In this document: in pieces, positions 23,220 to 24,266 of the stretch
Layout: each line of letters opens with the position of its first letter
Position numbering within the stretch: position 1 is the first letter of the stretch
Source: CAZCBJ01 sp964496705
Lineage (GTDB): Bacteria; Chloroflexota; Anaerolineae; Anaerolineales; Anaerolineaceae
Assembly (NCBI GenBank): GCA_964496705.1
Contig: CAZCBJ010000038.1
Span: forward strand, 1-24,266
Direction of reading: 5' to 3'
Length of the DNA: 24,266 nt
The notes under the pieces: generated by a model
What the model saw: the letters and a program-made list of their open reading frames with translations, nothing else
The model's database searches: none
Told to the model about the DNA's origin: nothing
Made by a program: the position numbers and the translations under genes

Positions 23220-24266
23220 CTATCTGGCCGGTTTTCCTGCGGCTATAAGGCTGCCGACGGCCAACGATTGTCCCAGCGCGATGCAGCCGTCGTTGGGCGG
23301 GGTTTGGCGTTGGACCAATACCTGAAAGCCATGCTCCTCGAGCAGTTTTTTGGACCTCAAGAGCAGGTATTTATTTTGCCATACACCGCCAGATAATGCA
23401 GTTACATCGATACCCTGCTTGCTACGGATTTGCTCACAGACGGCCAGCGTGGCGCGCGCAACGCTGTTATGAAAACGAGCTGCCAGAACGGCTATCGAAA
23501 TGCCGTTGCGCCAATCTGCGATCAATTCCTTCCACATGGGCGCGGGGTGAATCTTATCATCAGAAAGGTCAAAAGGATAGAACCCTTCTTCGGCCTCGTC
23601 GGCCAGCGCCTCCAATTCGATCGCGGCTTGACCTTCATAGGTCACCTCGTGGCGGACGCCCAGCAAAGCGGACGCCGCATCGAACAGACGTCCCATGCTG
23701 GAGGTGAAGGGCGCATTGATGCGATGAACCAGCATGCTGCGGAGCAGCGTTCGCTCATCGGAGCACAACACTTTGACGGGCGGAAGGTCTTCATCCCAGG
23801 GCAGACCGTTTGCCCAGAGATGGGCGAGCGCCATGCGGGCAGGCTTGCGCACAGCGTAGTCGCCGCCGGGCAAGGGGACATAAGCCAGGTGAAACGCGCG
23901 CTGGTAGCCCGCGTATCCGCCCACCAGCACCTCGCCACCCCAGATGGCCTGGTCTGTGCCCAGTCCGGTGCCGTCGTAACACAGGCCGATGACTCGTTCA
24001 GCGGAAGTCCAGCCGTTATCTCCCAGACAGGCTGCTAGATGGGCATGATGGTGTTGGACTTGATACAAAGGCAAGTTACCTTCCTGGCTGAAATGGATGG
24101 CAAAACGAGTGGATAAATAGTCGGGATGCAAATCGCATACGACCGCCTCGGGTTGGATGCGGAATAGACGCTGGTAGTGTGGGACGGCTTCTTCGTAGGA
24201 AGATAACGTTTCGGCGTTCTCCATGTCGCCAATGTGATGGCTCAAAAACGCGTAGCTCTCGCGGGT
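23220..24266 (-). CDS. hypF: HypF, carbamoyltransferase, C-terminal part (5' end outside window)
   Basis: The 348 visible residues are the C-terminal, Kae1-like carbamoyltransferase half of HypF, which passes the carbamoyl group from carbamoyl-adenylate to HypE. The frame continues unbroken past the window edge; it reads TRESYAFLSHHIGDMENAETL there, a typical internal HypF sequence, so the TTG at 24245 is not a start. Visible motifs are the metal-binding YQVQHHHAHLAAC, YDGTGLGTDQAIWGGE, PFTSSMGRLFDAASALLG, LSGGVWQNKYLL and NDGCIALGQ. The acylphosphatase, zinc-finger and YrdC domains must lie beyond the edge. The order hypF-hypC-hypD-hypE is a common arrangement; hypA, hypB and the hydrogenase itself are not in the window. 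Confidence 0.96.
   Translation of the reverse strand, partial: TRESYAFLSHHIGDMENAETLSSYEEAVPHYQRLFRIQPEAVVCDLHPDYLSTRFAIHFSQEGNLPLYQVQHHHAHLAACLGDNGWTSAERVIGLCYDGTGLGTDQAIWGGEVLVGGYAGYQRAFHLAYVPLPGGDYAVRKPARMALAHLWANGLPWDEDLPPVKVLCSDERTLLRSMLVHRINAPFTSSMGRLFDAASALLGVRHEVTYEGQAAIELEALADEAEEGFYPFDLSDDKIHPAPMWKELIADWRNGISIAVLAARFHNSVARATLAVCEQIRSKQGIDVTALSGGVWQNKYLLLRSKKLLEEHGFQVLVQRQTPPNDGCIALGQSLAVGSLIAAGKPAR

Overview
The window looks like a chromosomal segment of a Chloroflexota bacterium, most likely of the Anaerolineae type. This is judged from gene content and protein style (a sufCBD-S-U-Rieske cluster, a large nSTAND/WD40 protein, moderate GC); no rRNA or other taxonomic marker is present. 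No tRNA, rRNA, CRISPR array, insertion sequence or phage gene is visible.

Layout. (1) 1-457: 3' end of an NAD(P)HX dehydratase (nnrD) gene. It runs toward a two-gene minus-strand unit (525-1444) encoding a YtxG/DUF948-like membrane protein and a YtxH protein, and a strong bidirectional terminator lies between them. (2) 1588-7628: a seven-gene plus-strand SUF iron-sulfur assembly operon, sufC-sufB-sufD-(94-aa unknown)-sufS-sufU-Rieske ferredoxin. Its near-consensus promoter carries an inverted repeat between the -35 and -10 boxes. (3) 7625-9765, minus strand: a fatty-acid hydroxylase, a SAM methyltransferase and a PIG-L deacetylase in tight succession, plausibly an envelope lipid or glycan modification unit. 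(4) 9882-11168: an MFS exporter whose start codon overlaps a perfect 10-bp palindrome. (5) 11057-18438, minus strand: four closely spaced or overlapping genes for a TIM-barrel protein, a polysaccharide deacetylase, a leucine-rich-repeat protein and a ~1750-aa nSTAND1 NTPase with a membrane segment and 16 WD40 repeats. The last gene appears frameshifted at its 3' end. (6) 18576-20378, plus strand: a Gfo/Idh/MocA dehydrogenase and a ThuA-like protein, ending in two tandem hairpins. (7) 20449-20640, minus strand: a 63-aa orphan gene with its own strong promoter. (8) 20769-24266, minus strand: hydrogenase maturation genes hypF (5' end outside the window), hypC, hypD and hypE.

How the genes work together. 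SufS supplies sulfur through SufU to the SufBCD scaffold, and the Rieske protein is a likely client or electron carrier. HypF, HypC, HypD and HypE build the Fe(CN)2CO group of a [NiFe] hydrogenase that is not in this window. The Gfo/Idh, ThuA, TIM-barrel and deacetylase genes around the divergent promoter at 18440-18575 suggest sugar or glycan metabolism. The coupled LRR and nSTAND1-WD40 pair is the most unusual part: it resembles a bacterial NLR-like sensor split over two genes. Several genes appear to have leaderless or very short-leader transcripts.
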